In this document: positions 26,722-34,906 of the stretch, in pieces | Layout: the number at the start of each line of letters is the position of its first letter | Numbering within the stretch: position 1 is the stretch's first letter | Assembly (NCBI GenBank): GCA_964596125.1 | Contig: CAZQRP010000007.1 | Span: 1-64,000, forward strand | DNA: 64,000 bases | From: CAZQRP01 sp964596125 | Lineage (GTDB): Bacteria > Chloroflexota > Dehalococcoidia > GIF9 > UBA5629 | Direction: 5' to 3' | Position numbers and translations under genes: made by a program | Notes under the pieces: generated by a model | The model's input: only the letters and a program-made list of their open reading frames with translations | Databases searched by the model: none | Told to the model about the DNA's origin: nothing

Positions 26722-27264
26722 CTATGACTGCCCAACTCGTATTTTACCCGTGCCTTTACAATGGAGACATTTCTCCTTTAAGATGGGATGGTCATCACAA
26801 TAGGGGCAGTCGATTCTTAACTTGCCCGTCTCTTCCAGACCTAACTCTTTCACTTTCCAGGATAGTTCCTTATCACCCCGAATTTTACCCCCTCCGACGT
26901 TCATCACTAATTTACAGCCGATGGAGCGGCACGTCTCAGCTTCGGGAATATTCTCGGGGCTCGCCGGTTCTCCTCCTTTGGCAAATATGTCAGGCCTGAC
27001 CAGTTCCAGGGTCTTGCAGACTGTCTGGTCGTCGTCCATGGACGCAATAACCTCATCTACACCTTTAATGCTCTCAAGTATTTCTTTCCTATCCTCGAGC
27101 GGTCTGAATACGAATCCCTTTTTTCTAAGCAGGAAGTCGTCTCCGTTCAGAATGACAACCAGCCTGTTACCCAGTTTAGCTGCCTCTCGTAGGTACCGGA
27201 TGTGACCTACATGTATTGGATCAAAAGCTCCGCTGACTGCTACTGTGATCAATTTCTTCTTCAT
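26722..27264 (-). CDS. Cytidylyltransferase-fold protein with zinc knuckle
   Basis: 180 residues. The first 140 residues show the nucleotidylyltransferase HxGH-type fold: VSGAFDPIHVGHIRYLREAA, then FAKGGEPA in the late acid region, with FRPLEDRKEIL between. Related to RfaE/TagD/glycerol-3-phosphate cytidylyltransferases. The C-terminus is unusual: CPYC and CLHCKGTG form a zinc knuckle resembling one DnaJ CxxCxGxG repeat. Substrate not predictable. Start supported by ATGAAG with AGAAATG upstream only weakly. Confidence 0.82.
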   Translation of the reverse strand: MKKKLITVAVSGAFDPIHVGHIRYLREAAKLGNRLVVILNGDDFLLRKKGFVFRPLEDRKEILESIKGVDEVIASMDDDQTVCKTLELVRPDIFAKGGEPASPENIPEAETCRSIGCKLVMNVGGGKIRGDKELSWKVKELGLEETGKLRIDCPYCDDHPILKEKCLHCKGTGKIRVGQS

Positions 27265-27337
27265 TTCTTCTACTCTTCCCTTTTCATAGTATTATGATAA
27301 GCCCAACAGGCATATTTCGGCAAAAACCATACTTTGA

Positions 27338-27465
27338 TATATAATAGAACATTTTAATCAAGTCGAACAGTCCAGGCAATAGAAGGCTGCGATTGGTAAA
27401 AAAATTACTGCATTATATATTCCTGGCAATAAACCTTGATACGCATAAATTCGTTCTATTATATA
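27338..27465. repeat. 13-bp inverted repeat pair
   Basis: TATATAATAGAAC (27338-27350) and its complement GTTCTATTATATA (27453-27465) lie about 100 bases apart, with partly matching flanks (ATCAAG on both sides). They may be a protein-binding pair or arms of a larger folded RNA, and overlap the -10 region of the candidate small RNA. Confidence 0.5.
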
Positions 27466-27540
27466 GTCGCACCTTTTCTCATTCGTCCTCCTCATTAGAT
27501 AGGGGTACACCCTGGCTCAGGGTGTACCCCTGTCTTTTTT
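27436..27540 (+). ncRNA. Candidate small RNA with own promoter and terminator
   Basis: TTGATA (27436-27441) and TATATA (27460-27465) are 18 bases apart; the predicted start is near 27472. The transcript would end in a strong terminator at 27502-27540, giving roughly 70 bases. Both flanking genes run leftwards, so the rightward terminator has no other client. No Rfam family recognised. Confidence 0.4.
27502..27540 (+). terminator. Rho-independent terminator
   Basis: Perfect 12-bp stem GGGGTACACCCT / AGGGTGTACCCC with loop GGCTC, followed by TGTCTTTTTT. The T-run is on the + strand, so it terminates rightward transcription. Confidence 0.85.
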
Positions 27541-27632
27541 AGAAATTCGCATACCATCATCATATACAGGTTCGTATGGCATGAACACACAGCGCATTCT
27601 TGCTGGTCATCGGATAGTATGCAGTACCGGGA

Positions 27633-28901
27633 CTATCTGTCAGCATCCGATTGGACACCGGTATCTGCCTGCGGGATAGTTGCAATAATAATCATACCGG
27701 CAAAAACAAGAGCGGCGAACACCAACCAGGCAGCAAAGTAACTGTGCTGACTGTCGAATACCCATCCGGCAAAATACGGACCCAGGATACCGCCGATTGC
27801 AATCATACCCATCATGAAGCCAAAGATAGTGCCGAAGTTGGTCCTGCCAAAAAATTCACTGACCAGAGCTGCTCTTATCGCAGAAGTACCGCCCCAGCCA
27901 CTGGCAAAAAGGATGACGAAAGGTACCAGCAGCCACATAGCTTTATCGGATACGTACGTAAAAAACAGCATGCCCAGACCGGTCATCGCAAAGATCCCCG
28001 CTGCAACCCGTTGCTTATTAAACCTGTCGATAAGCCAGCCGGAACCGATGCGGCTGACGACGCTGGTCAGCGGAACAGCCATCGCCACCAGGCTGGAAGT
28101 CGATCTCACAATGCCGACACTGCTGAGATACGGCATCACATGCACCAGCACCGAGGTTATGGCAACGAGCTGAAAAGTTGTCGCAATTCCTATGTGCCAG
28201 AAGGCGCGGCTCTTGAGAGCCTGCCTGGCTCCGATGTTCACCTCCTGGGCCCGTGCCGGGACCGTACCTTCGTCAGGATCTAAACTGTTGCCTCGCTCCC
28301 CATCACGCAGTAAGCCGTATTGCTCGGGCTTATGCCTGACGACAAGGGTAAGTGGCAGACCAATAACCAGCATACTTATACCGAGAATCAACATCGCAGT
28401 CCGCCATTCAAATACGTCGATGAGCCTGACTACAACAAGGACGAGCAGGCCGCCGAAGGCAAAACCCAGAGTCATTATGCCGGTAGCTATCCCTACCTTC
28501 CTCCTGAACCAGTTGGCTGCTGCCGTCATCACTACCGTTGGGCTGCAGCCACTGGCCCCTATAGCCAGTATAAAGAAGCCGGCATAAAACATGGCGAGAG
28601 ATGTCGTGCGGCTCAGGAACATTAAACCGACACCAAGGAAAATGGTCCCGGCGACCAGTATTCGCCGTGGGCCCCAGCGGTCGACAAGTAGTCCCATGAG
28701 AGGAGCTAAGACTCCTACCTCCCCACCCCGGAGCGAAGCTGCCAGTGAAATCTGTGCGTAGCTCCAGCCAAACTCGTCCGCTATCGGCTCAAAAAAAGCG
28801 GTGAACCCCAGGACAATAAATCCAGCCACGAGCAGTCCCTGTAAAGAACAGGCCCCGATGACCCACCAGCCGTAAAAAATTCTATTTAGCTTCCAGTCCA
28901 T
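27633..28901 (-). CDS. MFS transporter, OFA/monocarboxylate-like
   Basis: 422 residues, 12 membrane helices. Begins FYGWWVIGACSLQGLLVAGF and has LLVDRWGPRRILVAG in loop 2-3 and SSFLIDRFNK-type motifs in the second half (GSGWLIDRFNKQRV). Closely similar to the protein at 17684-18961, indicating a paralogous pair. GC-richer than its left neighbours. Likely imports or exchanges organic anions; substrate unknown. It lies near the flavin-reductase and molybdopterin genes but is transcribed away from them. Confidence 0.88.
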   Translation of the reverse strand: MDWKLNRIFYGWWVIGACSLQGLLVAGFIVLGFTAFFEPIADEFGWSYAQISLAASLRGGEVGVLAPLMGLLVDRWGPRRILVAGTIFLGVGLMFLSRTTSLAMFYAGFFILAIGASGCSPTVVMTAAANWFRRKVGIATGIMTLGFAFGGLLVLVVVRLIDVFEWRTAMLILGISMLVIGLPLTLVVRHKPEQYGLLRDGERGNSLDPDEGTVPARAQEVNIGARQALKSRAFWHIGIATTFQLVAITSVLVHVMPYLSSVGIVRSTSSLVAMAVPLTSVVSRIGSGWLIDRFNKQRVAAGIFAMTGLGMLFFTYVSDKAMWLLVPFVILFASGWGGTSAIRAALVSEFFGRTNFGTIFGFMMGMIAIGGILGPYFAGWVFDSQHSYFAAWLVFAALVFAGMIIIATIPQADTGVQSDADR

Positions 28902-29104
28902 TTCATTACAGTCCGGTCATTACCCGAGCTTGCTGAACAAGAGATAACCCGATGTAACCGTGGCAGGCGATTGAATCTGAGTTTTTCAGCACTCTCTGGT
29001 CTGCACTCCTTCGACGGATCGTATATATTCTGCTACGTTGCCGGGTCATCCGCAGCGATACCTGCAACACAGGTAGTCCGCAGTCAAGTCCTGCTCCGTC
29101 CGGA
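28902..29104. other. Intergenic, no supported gene
   Basis: About 200 GC-rich bases between two leftward genes. The - strand frame 28906-29130 has no ribosome site and overlaps the flavin reductase end. Confidence 0.35.
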
Positions 29105-29722
29105 TCAGACCGACGGACGTTTGACCTCAACTATGTCGCCGGTCTTACAGTACAAGTCCCCGCTGACACGCCCTACTGAGCGCAGGCGGGACGGGTCAAT
29201 CTTGCCATTGACCCAGACCTCGTCGCTCACGTGAGCCAGAACAACTTTGCCAAAGATAACGGCCCGTAAAGCCTGCCCTTCCGGCAGCTCCTCGACCATC
29301 TCCAGCTTCTGCACCAACCGGCACTCCAGGCTCACCTTCGCCTCGGCAATCCGGGGTGACTTTACCATTTCAGAGCTTACCGCATTCAGCCCTACCACCT
29401 TGATCTCGTCAACCTCAGCCGGGTAGTCAGCCGAAGCGTTCACCGCCTGCTCAAGCATGGCTTCGTCGACCGTATTGACCACAAAATCATGGGAAAACTC
29501 GATGTTCCTCACCGTATCTTTCTTCTGTCCCTGCCGCAGTCCGAAAGAAATGCAGATGACAGGCGGTTTGGAGCATACCGGGGCAACAAAGCTGAACGGT
29601 GCCGCATTAAAGGTACCGTCCTGGCCTATGGTGGAAATAAGGGAAACGGGCAGCGGTGCAATGGTATTGCCGATCAGGTCATGCAGCTCCATCCGCGCCA
29701 GATTTGCCGTCTGGATCTTCAT
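29105..29722 (-). CDS. Flavin reductase family protein
   Basis: 205 residues. Flavin-reductase-like FMN-binding split-barrel: LPVSLISTIGQDGTFNAAPFSF, then APVCSKPPVICISFGL and GQKKDTVRNIEFSHDFVVN. Members transfer hydride from NAD(P)H to FMN or act as ferric/flavin reductases in two-component monooxygenases and anaerobe redox proteins. The conserved C-terminal Asp/Glu-Cys-type residue cannot be judged. It lies next to, and divergent from, the molybdopterin enzyme. Confidence 0.85.
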   Translation of the reverse strand: MKIQTANLARMELHDLIGNTIAPLPVSLISTIGQDGTFNAAPFSFVAPVCSKPPVICISFGLRQGQKKDTVRNIEFSHDFVVNTVDEAMLEQAVNASADYPAEVDEIKVVGLNAVSSEMVKSPRIAEAKVSLECRLVQKLEMVEELPEGQALRAVIFGKVVLAHVSDEVWVNGKIDPSRLRSVGRVSGDLYCKTGDIVEVKRPSV

Positions 29723-30031
29723 AGCACTTGTACCTCCTTCAATCAGTGAGCGACTTCTTTATTATTTTGACGACGTATAGTGTAGGGGTACTAAAAGCAG
29801 CCCGTCAAGCCCGCTGCAAAGTCCATCCCGGTATCTTCATTATTGGCTACGATTGCGCTATACTTAGTAAGGACAGCCGGTTCAGAAAACAGGGACAGAT
29901 TACAGGACCCACAGATAAAGAACTGCTTTAACTGATATACCGGATACCACCGGTCTTCCGTTATATTCCGGTTGAGCAGTCTATCCCAACGAACTGTAGA
30001 AAAAAAGCTGTAGAGAAGAAAGGAGAGCAGT
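29723..30031. other. Divergent promoter region
   Basis: 309 bases between the leftward flavin reductase and rightward molybdopterin oxidoreductase. Must carry both promoters; no clear -35/-10 pair was recognised. Confidence 0.35.
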
Positions 30032-32176
30032 ATGGAAGAAAAAATCATCAGAACGAGCTGCGGGCATTGTGCCCCGGGCTTATGCGGCATGCTGGTCCAT
30101 GTCAAGGATGGGAAGATGGTAAAGATCGAGGGTGACCCCGACTGCCCCGTCACCAGAGGCTCTTTATGTGCTAAAGGCCTGGCTGCTATAGAGCTGGTAT
30201 ACCACCCGGACCGTCTCAAGTACCCTATGAAGAGGGCCGGGCAGCGGGGAGAAGGAAAGTGGGAGCGGATCACATGGGATGAAGCCCTGGATACCGTGGC
30301 TGAGAATTTGCTCAAGGTCAGAGAGAAGTACGGACGACTGGCTGTGGCCGTTGCCTCCGGTACCGGCAGACCGGAGCCGACGCACGGTATGAGAAGGTTC
30401 CTGACTGTCTGGGGCACTCCGAACCGGATAGGGTACCCCCACAACTGCCTCACCCCTAGAAGGATAGGCAACCTGCTTACCTATGGCGAGAAATTCAGCC
30501 TTACCGATATAAATAATACCAGTTGTCTTGTGCTCTGGGGGACCAACATGACTCATACCGGACCGGATATGGGAGGGTCCGATTACGGCCGTGCGTTTAG
30601 AAAAGGCATCAAGACGATATGTATCGACCCGTACCAGACGCCGCTGGCATCAAAGGCCGACATCTGGCTGCAGGTCAGACCGGGTACCGATTGTGCTTTA
30701 GCTTTAGCCTGGTTAAACGTCATTATCAGTGAGAACCTCTACGATAAGGAGTTTGTGGAAAGCTGGACGAATGGCTTCGAGCAACTGGTCCAGCATGTCA
30801 GGGAATGCACTCCGGAATGGGCAGAGGCAATTACCTGGGTGCCGGCGGACAAAATCAGGGAGGCGGCACGCCTGTTTGCCACTACAAAGCCTTCGTCCAT
30901 ACGCATCGGCGTTGCTGTCCAGTTCGGGATGAATACCACCCACACCTTACGGGCCATTTTCTCACTGCCGGCGGTAACCGGCAATATCGACATCCCCGGA
31001 GGCATGGTATTTTCTAACATCCCCAAAGAAGTCACGGCCAGCTTCGGGGAATGGATAGATAAGGAGGAGGTTGACAAGAGCGACTCCGTCGGTGCCAGAT
31101 TTCCCCTGCTCATCCTGGGCGGCAATCCTACCGCCTCCCATACCGGGTGGCGGGCGGTACTCCATAACGATCCTTATCCTATCAGGGCTGTCCTCTGCAA
31201 TTCATGCAATCCGCTTGTCGGCCATGAGAATGCCAGGAACTTCGTGTATAAAGCAATCATGTCGCTGGACTTCTTTTCAGTCATGGACCACTTCATGACG
31301 CCGACGGCTGAGCTTGCCGATATCGTGCTCCCGGCCACCACCCACTTCGAGAGAGACCAGGTGCACGGTCCCAGTTTCTCATCGTACTCACCATACATTC
31401 CGGCGGCGGCCCCCAAGGTAATCGAACCGCTCTGGGAATGCAGAAACGACGTCGATTTCTTTGCTGATGTCTGCAAAAGGTGCGGGCTTGACTTCGGGGC
31501 CAGCACGTACCGGGAGCTCATCGATAAGGTCTTCCTGAAGCCCCGCGGCATCGATTTCGACGAATTTGTCAAGAGAGGCTGGGAACGGGTGCCCGATGTC
31601 TGGAAGAAATATGAGAAGGGACTGCTCCGCCCCGACGGCGAGCCGGGATTCAAGACACCGTCAGGGAAAATAGAGCTGTACTCGGACTATCTGGAAAGCC
31701 TGGGAATGGAGCCGCTGCCGGTGCACAAGGAACCCCTGGAAAGCCCCTACGGAGACCCTGCCCTAGTCAAGGAGTACCCTCTGGTACTGACGACCGGCAT
31801 ACGGAGCCGGGTCTTCTTTCACAGCCAGTTCCGGCAGCTTCCGTCGCTCCGTGAAATCCACCCTGAGCCGATTGTGAGGATTCACCCGGACACGGCAGCG
31901 AGTCTCGACATCAAGGACGGCGACTGGGTCTACATCGAATCGCCGAGGGACAGGTGCAAGCAGAAGGCGATGCTCACCCTGGGGATCGATCCCAGGGTAG
32001 TGCTTGCCGAACACGACTGGTGGTTCCCGGAAATGCCGGCACCGGAGCACGGCGTGTGGGAATCGAATATCAACATGCTGACCAGCGAAGAACCACCCTA
32101 CGATCCGGGCATAGGATCAACTCCGACAAGGAGCCTTTTATGCAGGGTCTACAAAGCTGAAGGAGGAGTAAAGTGA
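30032..32176 (+). CDS. Molybdopterin-dependent oxidoreductase, DMSO-reductase family
   Basis: 714 residues. N-terminal [4Fe-4S] site: CGHCAPGLC plus Cys46 (C10, C13, C18, C46). The molybdenum ligand is probably Cys139 in the PHNCLTPRR segment, so the enzyme would be Cys-ligated, not Sec. Later molybdopterin-binding landmarks are IDPYQTPLASKAD, LFATTKPSSI, LPAVTGNIDIPGG and the C-terminal dinucleotide-binding HSQFRQLPSL/VRIHPDT block. No Tat signal, so cytoplasmic. GGAGAG precedes the start. The substrate (formate, polysulfide, arsenate or an aromatic) cannot be fixed. Overlaps the Fe-S gene by four bases. Confidence 0.9.
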   Translation: MEEKIIRTSCGHCAPGLCGMLVHVKDGKMVKIEGDPDCPVTRGSLCAKGLAAIELVYHPDRLKYPMKRAGQRGEGKWERITWDEALDTVAENLLKVREKYGRLAVAVASGTGRPEPTHGMRRFLTVWGTPNRIGYPHNCLTPRRIGNLLTYGEKFSLTDINNTSCLVLWGTNMTHTGPDMGGSDYGRAFRKGIKTICIDPYQTPLASKADIWLQVRPGTDCALALAWLNVIISENLYDKEFVESWTNGFEQLVQHVRECTPEWAEAITWVPADKIREAARLFATTKPSSIRIGVAVQFGMNTTHTLRAIFSLPAVTGNIDIPGGMVFSNIPKEVTASFGEWIDKEEVDKSDSVGARFPLLILGGNPTASHTGWRAVLHNDPYPIRAVLCNSCNPLVGHENARNFVYKAIMSLDFFSVMDHFMTPTAELADIVLPATTHFERDQVHGPSFSSYSPYIPAAAPKVIEPLWECRNDVDFFADVCKRCGLDFGASTYRELIDKVFLKPRGIDFDEFVKRGWERVPDVWKKYEKGLLRPDGEPGFKTPSGKIELYSDYLESLGMEPLPVHKEPLESPYGDPALVKEYPLVLTTGIRSRVFFHSQFRQLPSLREIHPEPIVRIHPDTAASLDIKDGDWVYIESPRDRCKQKAMLTLGIDPRVVLAEHDWWFPEMPAPEHGVWESNINMLTSEEPPYDPGIGSTPTRSLLCRVYKAEGGVK

Positions 32177-32664
32177 CTAAATTAGCCCTGGTAATCAACG
32201 ATGAGCTCTGTTTTGACTGTAAGGCCTGTGAAGTAGCCTGTAAGCAGGAAAACGCTGTTCCCGCCGGTGTGAGATGGATCACTGTTATTTCTTCAGGTCC
32301 GAAGAAGGTTGGCGAGAAGCTGGTAACGAAGTTCTCTCCTGAAACCTGTCACCATTGCGCCAAGGCGCCGTGCATAGAGGTCTGTCCGGTTGATGCTATC
32401 AACCAGCAACCGAACGGCATAGTCCTTATAGATAAGGACCGCTGTATCGGGTGCGGTGACTGCATCACAGCCTGTCCGTTCAGCGTGATCGGGCTGGACC
32501 CGAAGAACAACGTGGCGCAGAAATGCACGTTATGTATACACAGGGTAGAAAAGGGACTATCGCCGGCCTGTGCCAACGCCTGCCCGTCCCGGGCCATCTA
32601 CTTCGGTGATATCAACGATATATCACTGAAGCTCAGAGAGGAGCGGGCACAAAAAAGAATATGA
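32173..32664 (+). CDS. Four-cluster ferredoxin-type electron-transfer subunit
   Basis: 163 residues, GTG start within the stop of the upstream gene. Four [4Fe-4S] motifs: CFDCKACEVACKQ, CHHCAKAPCIEVCP, CIGCGDCITACP and CTLCIHRVEKGLSPACANACP, the DmsB/HycB-type pattern in which the third motif is interrupted. It should pass electrons to or from the molybdopterin subunit. No membrane anchor gene (NrfD/PsrC type) follows, so the complex seems soluble. Confidence 0.92.
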   Translation: MTKLALVINDELCFDCKACEVACKQENAVPAGVRWITVISSGPKKVGEKLVTKFSPETCHHCAKAPCIEVCPVDAINQQPNGIVLIDKDRCIGCGDCITACPFSVIGLDPKNNVAQKCTLCIHRVEKGLSPACANACPSRAIYFGDINDISLKLREERAQKRI

Positions 32665-32687
32665 GCAGTGCCCGGTCCGGGCTGCTC
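32663..32687 (+). terminator. Hairpin after Fe-S subunit gene
   Basis: GAGCAG plus CCCGG pairs with CCGGG plus CTGCTC, immediately after the stop codon of the Fe-S gene; the stem has a TG interruption. A second GC-rich inverted repeat follows to about 32735. No T-run, so its terminator role is uncertain. Confidence 0.4.
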
Positions 32688-32793
32688 TGGGGCGCCCGCT
32701 CTCAGCCCGGTTGTATGCGGGCCGGGCGCTCCGCAGGAAATAACTTTATTCTATTGGGTCACCTTGGGCAGGTGACTTCCGGGAGAAATAAGG

Positions 32794-32982
32794 CTACCCT
32801 TTCTTAAAAGCCTTGCTGCTGAAAACAAAAAGGATAATCCCCACTCCGAGTAAGAGGAGGGTGAGTGGACATGGCAGGGGCAGTCCGAATAACGGATTGG
32901 GGAGACCACCGAACATGAATATTGCGTCCAACACTAGAAGTATACCCGCTATAATGAGAAGAATTTTTGAAGCTGTAAGCAT
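32794..32982 (-). CDS. Small two-helix membrane protein
   Basis: 62 residues from the ATG at 32980-32982, supported by GAGGGTTACC. The sequence has two hydrophobic segments (ILLIIAGILLVLDAIFM, then LTLLLLGVGIILFVF) and a basic end KAFKKG. A longer reading frame back to 33198 runs into the IS end and is not credible. Function unknown. It lies just left of an insertion sequence. Confidence 0.65.
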   Translation of the reverse strand: MLTASKILLIIAGILLVLDAIFMFGGLPNPLFGLPLPCPLTLLLLGVGIILFVFSSKAFKKG

Positions 32983-33100
32983 AGGTAACCCTCGCTCTCT
33001 TATTTTTTCATAGAATAGCATTAGACAACAGGCCCTGTCAATCGGTGCTGGTCGGTACTGTTGACCTGGCAGCGGACCAACAAACGGCTTCTTTATACGG

Positions 33101-33124
33101 GTCACTCGCCCGCAGCCTGTCTCA
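33101..33124 (+). repeat. Left terminal inverted repeat of IS
   Basis: GTCACTCGCCCG followed by CAGCCTGTCTCA, matching the right end with three mismatches. Confidence 0.7.
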
Positions 33125-33169
33125 TTAGGTCTGGCAAAGTAGGGATTTAAATTTGAGACAGATATTGGT

Positions 33170-34651
33170 TTATCCATATACGATGCTGGGAACCGCATAA
33201 TACCCTGAAAAAACAGGGGAAGAGTCTGGTGTTACTTGTTTCTTCCATGCTTTATGCAATGTTCGCAGATTGAATGCTGCGGCTATCATTGTTGCCTCTG
33301 CTTTTACATTTACCCAACCTCGTGTTAGGAAGCGTCTGAATCTCATCTGCTCCTTGATTATGCCAAAGACAGGTTCAGGTAATTGTTTACGTAAGCTGAA
33401 CAGCTCTTGAGCCTCTCTGGTAGGCATAAATTCTCGATGGCGACGTAATGCGGTATCATAAGGCCCGATCTCCAGAATTCGCCCTTTTTTATTGTGGGTG
33501 CAAATGCCAAAAGCTGGGCATATCTGGCATATTTCACCAGAAGCTCTGTATTGACGCTTCCATAAATGTCTGGAGAATTTGCTGCGCACAAAGCGCAGTT
33601 TTTGCCCTTCCGGGCACCAATAGCTATCACTAGCAACATCATAGACAAAGTGATCTTTATGGTACGGGTTTTGCATGGATTTATCATAGCACTCAGACAT
33701 TATTACCTTCTGATTCCTTCGTTCACAGCCTTCAAGATTCTTGCCTGAATGATAACCAGCATCCGCTAAGGACACTTCGGCGCGTTGCCCTGTCATCTCC
33801 TCTGCCTGCTCAAGCATAGGTAGTAACTGCTCGGTATCACTTTCGTCCCTTACTACATCTAACCCGGTGATAAGCAGGCTTGAAACGTCATCACTTTCAG
33901 TTTTAGCAGGTGAAACCACTGCTTGCATGTTATAACCTGCGATTATACCTCGCTTTCCTTTCATTAGTTTGGCATCACCATCACTGAGATTAACTCGCTT
34001 CTCTCCTTCTTTAGTCAGCTTTTCCATAGCTGCTTTAACTTCCGCTCGGAGATGTTGCGCCTGAGCCAATTTCTTCGGCAAATATGGTGGTGGAGGATCA
34101 TCACCACATTCATTCTCCTTTTCAAGTTCCTTGATGGCCACCTCCGTCTTATCGAGTAAACGCTGCAACTCCTCCCTATCATAGGTTCGATGGCTGGAAG
34201 CATTTGCCTCTATCTTGGTACCATCTATAGCTTGTAATGCCAGGTCTACTAATCCCAGGTTCATAGCAGTTCTTACGGTATGTTTGAACAATCGTCGCAT
34301 CGAGCTGCGATGCTCCCGATAGAATCTCCACAGAGTATTATGATCAGGATGTTGCCAGCCAGTAAGCCATAAATAAGGTATCTGGTCGCGACAGGCAGCT
34401 TCCAATTTGCGAGAGGATCGTGTACCAGTCATGAATCCATAGAGCCATACGCTCAACAAACCTCGTGGGTGATAAGCTGGTGCCCCTAGCGGGTCTCCAT
34501 CTAATTCAATGCCCATCTCCAGCCATATAGCGCTGCCAATATTATCTACAAATGCTGCTACAAAGCGAGCTGGGTGATTATTAGGAATTAATTCATCCAA
34601 CGTCGGTGGTAATAACCAAGTTTGTTGGCGACTTAAGGGGCGCATAGGCAT
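33170..34651 (-). CDS. IS1182-type DDE transposase
   Basis: 493 residues. N-terminal IS1182/IS5-related domain (SRQQTWLLPPTLDELIPNNH, HPRGLLSVWLYGF). Catalytic region with first Asp in AIDGTKIEANASS, second in VSLADAGYHSG, and Glu in the late RRHREFMPTREAQELFS / FGIIKEQMRFRRF region. A zinc-like CQICPAFGICTHNKKG segment precedes the C-terminus, as usual for this family. Start has GAGGTGAAAG upstream. Full length and uninterrupted, so probably functional. Confidence 0.92.
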   Translation of the reverse strand: MPMRPLSRQQTWLLPPTLDELIPNNHPARFVAAFVDNIGSAIWLEMGIELDGDPLGAPAYHPRGLLSVWLYGFMTGTRSSRKLEAACRDQIPYLWLTGWQHPDHNTLWRFYREHRSSMRRLFKHTVRTAMNLGLVDLALQAIDGTKIEANASSHRTYDREELQRLLDKTEVAIKELEKENECGDDPPPPYLPKKLAQAQHLRAEVKAAMEKLTKEGEKRVNLSDGDAKLMKGKRGIIAGYNMQAVVSPAKTESDDVSSLLITGLDVVRDESDTEQLLPMLEQAEEMTGQRAEVSLADAGYHSGKNLEGCERRNQKVIMSECYDKSMQNPYHKDHFVYDVASDSYWCPEGQKLRFVRSKFSRHLWKRQYRASGEICQICPAFGICTHNKKGRILEIGPYDTALRRHREFMPTREAQELFSLRKQLPEPVFGIIKEQMRFRRFLTRGWVNVKAEATMIAAAFNLRTLHKAWKKQVTPDSSPVFSGYYAVPSIVYG

Positions 34652-34728
34652 AGTACTTTCACCTCAAAAATTAGTGATACCATTTTAGCTGATGTGTTCT
34701 AAATGTAAAATGAGGTTTCTATGCTTTT

Positions 34729-34752
34729 TGAGACAGGCTGTGGGCAGGTGAC
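34729..34752 (-). repeat. Right terminal inverted repeat of IS
   Basis: TGAGACAGGCTG followed by TGGGCAGGTGAC, reverse complement of the left end with three mismatches. Confidence 0.7.
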
Positions 34753-34906
34753 GCCTAGTAAACCCACACCTTTTAGAAATGGAGGTCATCCTGGCTCGCC
34801 ACGGTGGGCCTGGGACGAGTCACGTGGCTTCAGCACCCATACTGAAGCTGGGTCGTGCTGGCAACAAGAGTTGCTGTATAATCAGTATTATCTATTAAGG
34901 ATTGTT

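Larger units (their letters stand above)
33101..34752. mobile_element. IS1182-family insertion sequence
   Basis: About 1.65 kb carrying one intact transposase, bounded by imperfect 24-bp terminal inverted repeats (21 of 24 bases match). The core CAGCCTGTCTCA / TGAGACAGGCTG is perfect. I could not find a matching target duplication in the few bases outside the proposed ends, so the exact outer boundary is uncertain. The transposase gene is intact, suggesting recent activity. Confidence 0.85.

Noticed and set aside
32758..32776. GTCACC/GGTGAC hairpin resembling the IS end
   Set aside because: It shares GGGCAGGTGAC with the right IS end, but no second end or transposase belongs to it, so it is not called a second IS.
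33097..34756. Target-site duplication of the IS
   Set aside because: Bases directly outside the proposed ends (ACGG and GCCT) do not match, so no duplication is claimed.
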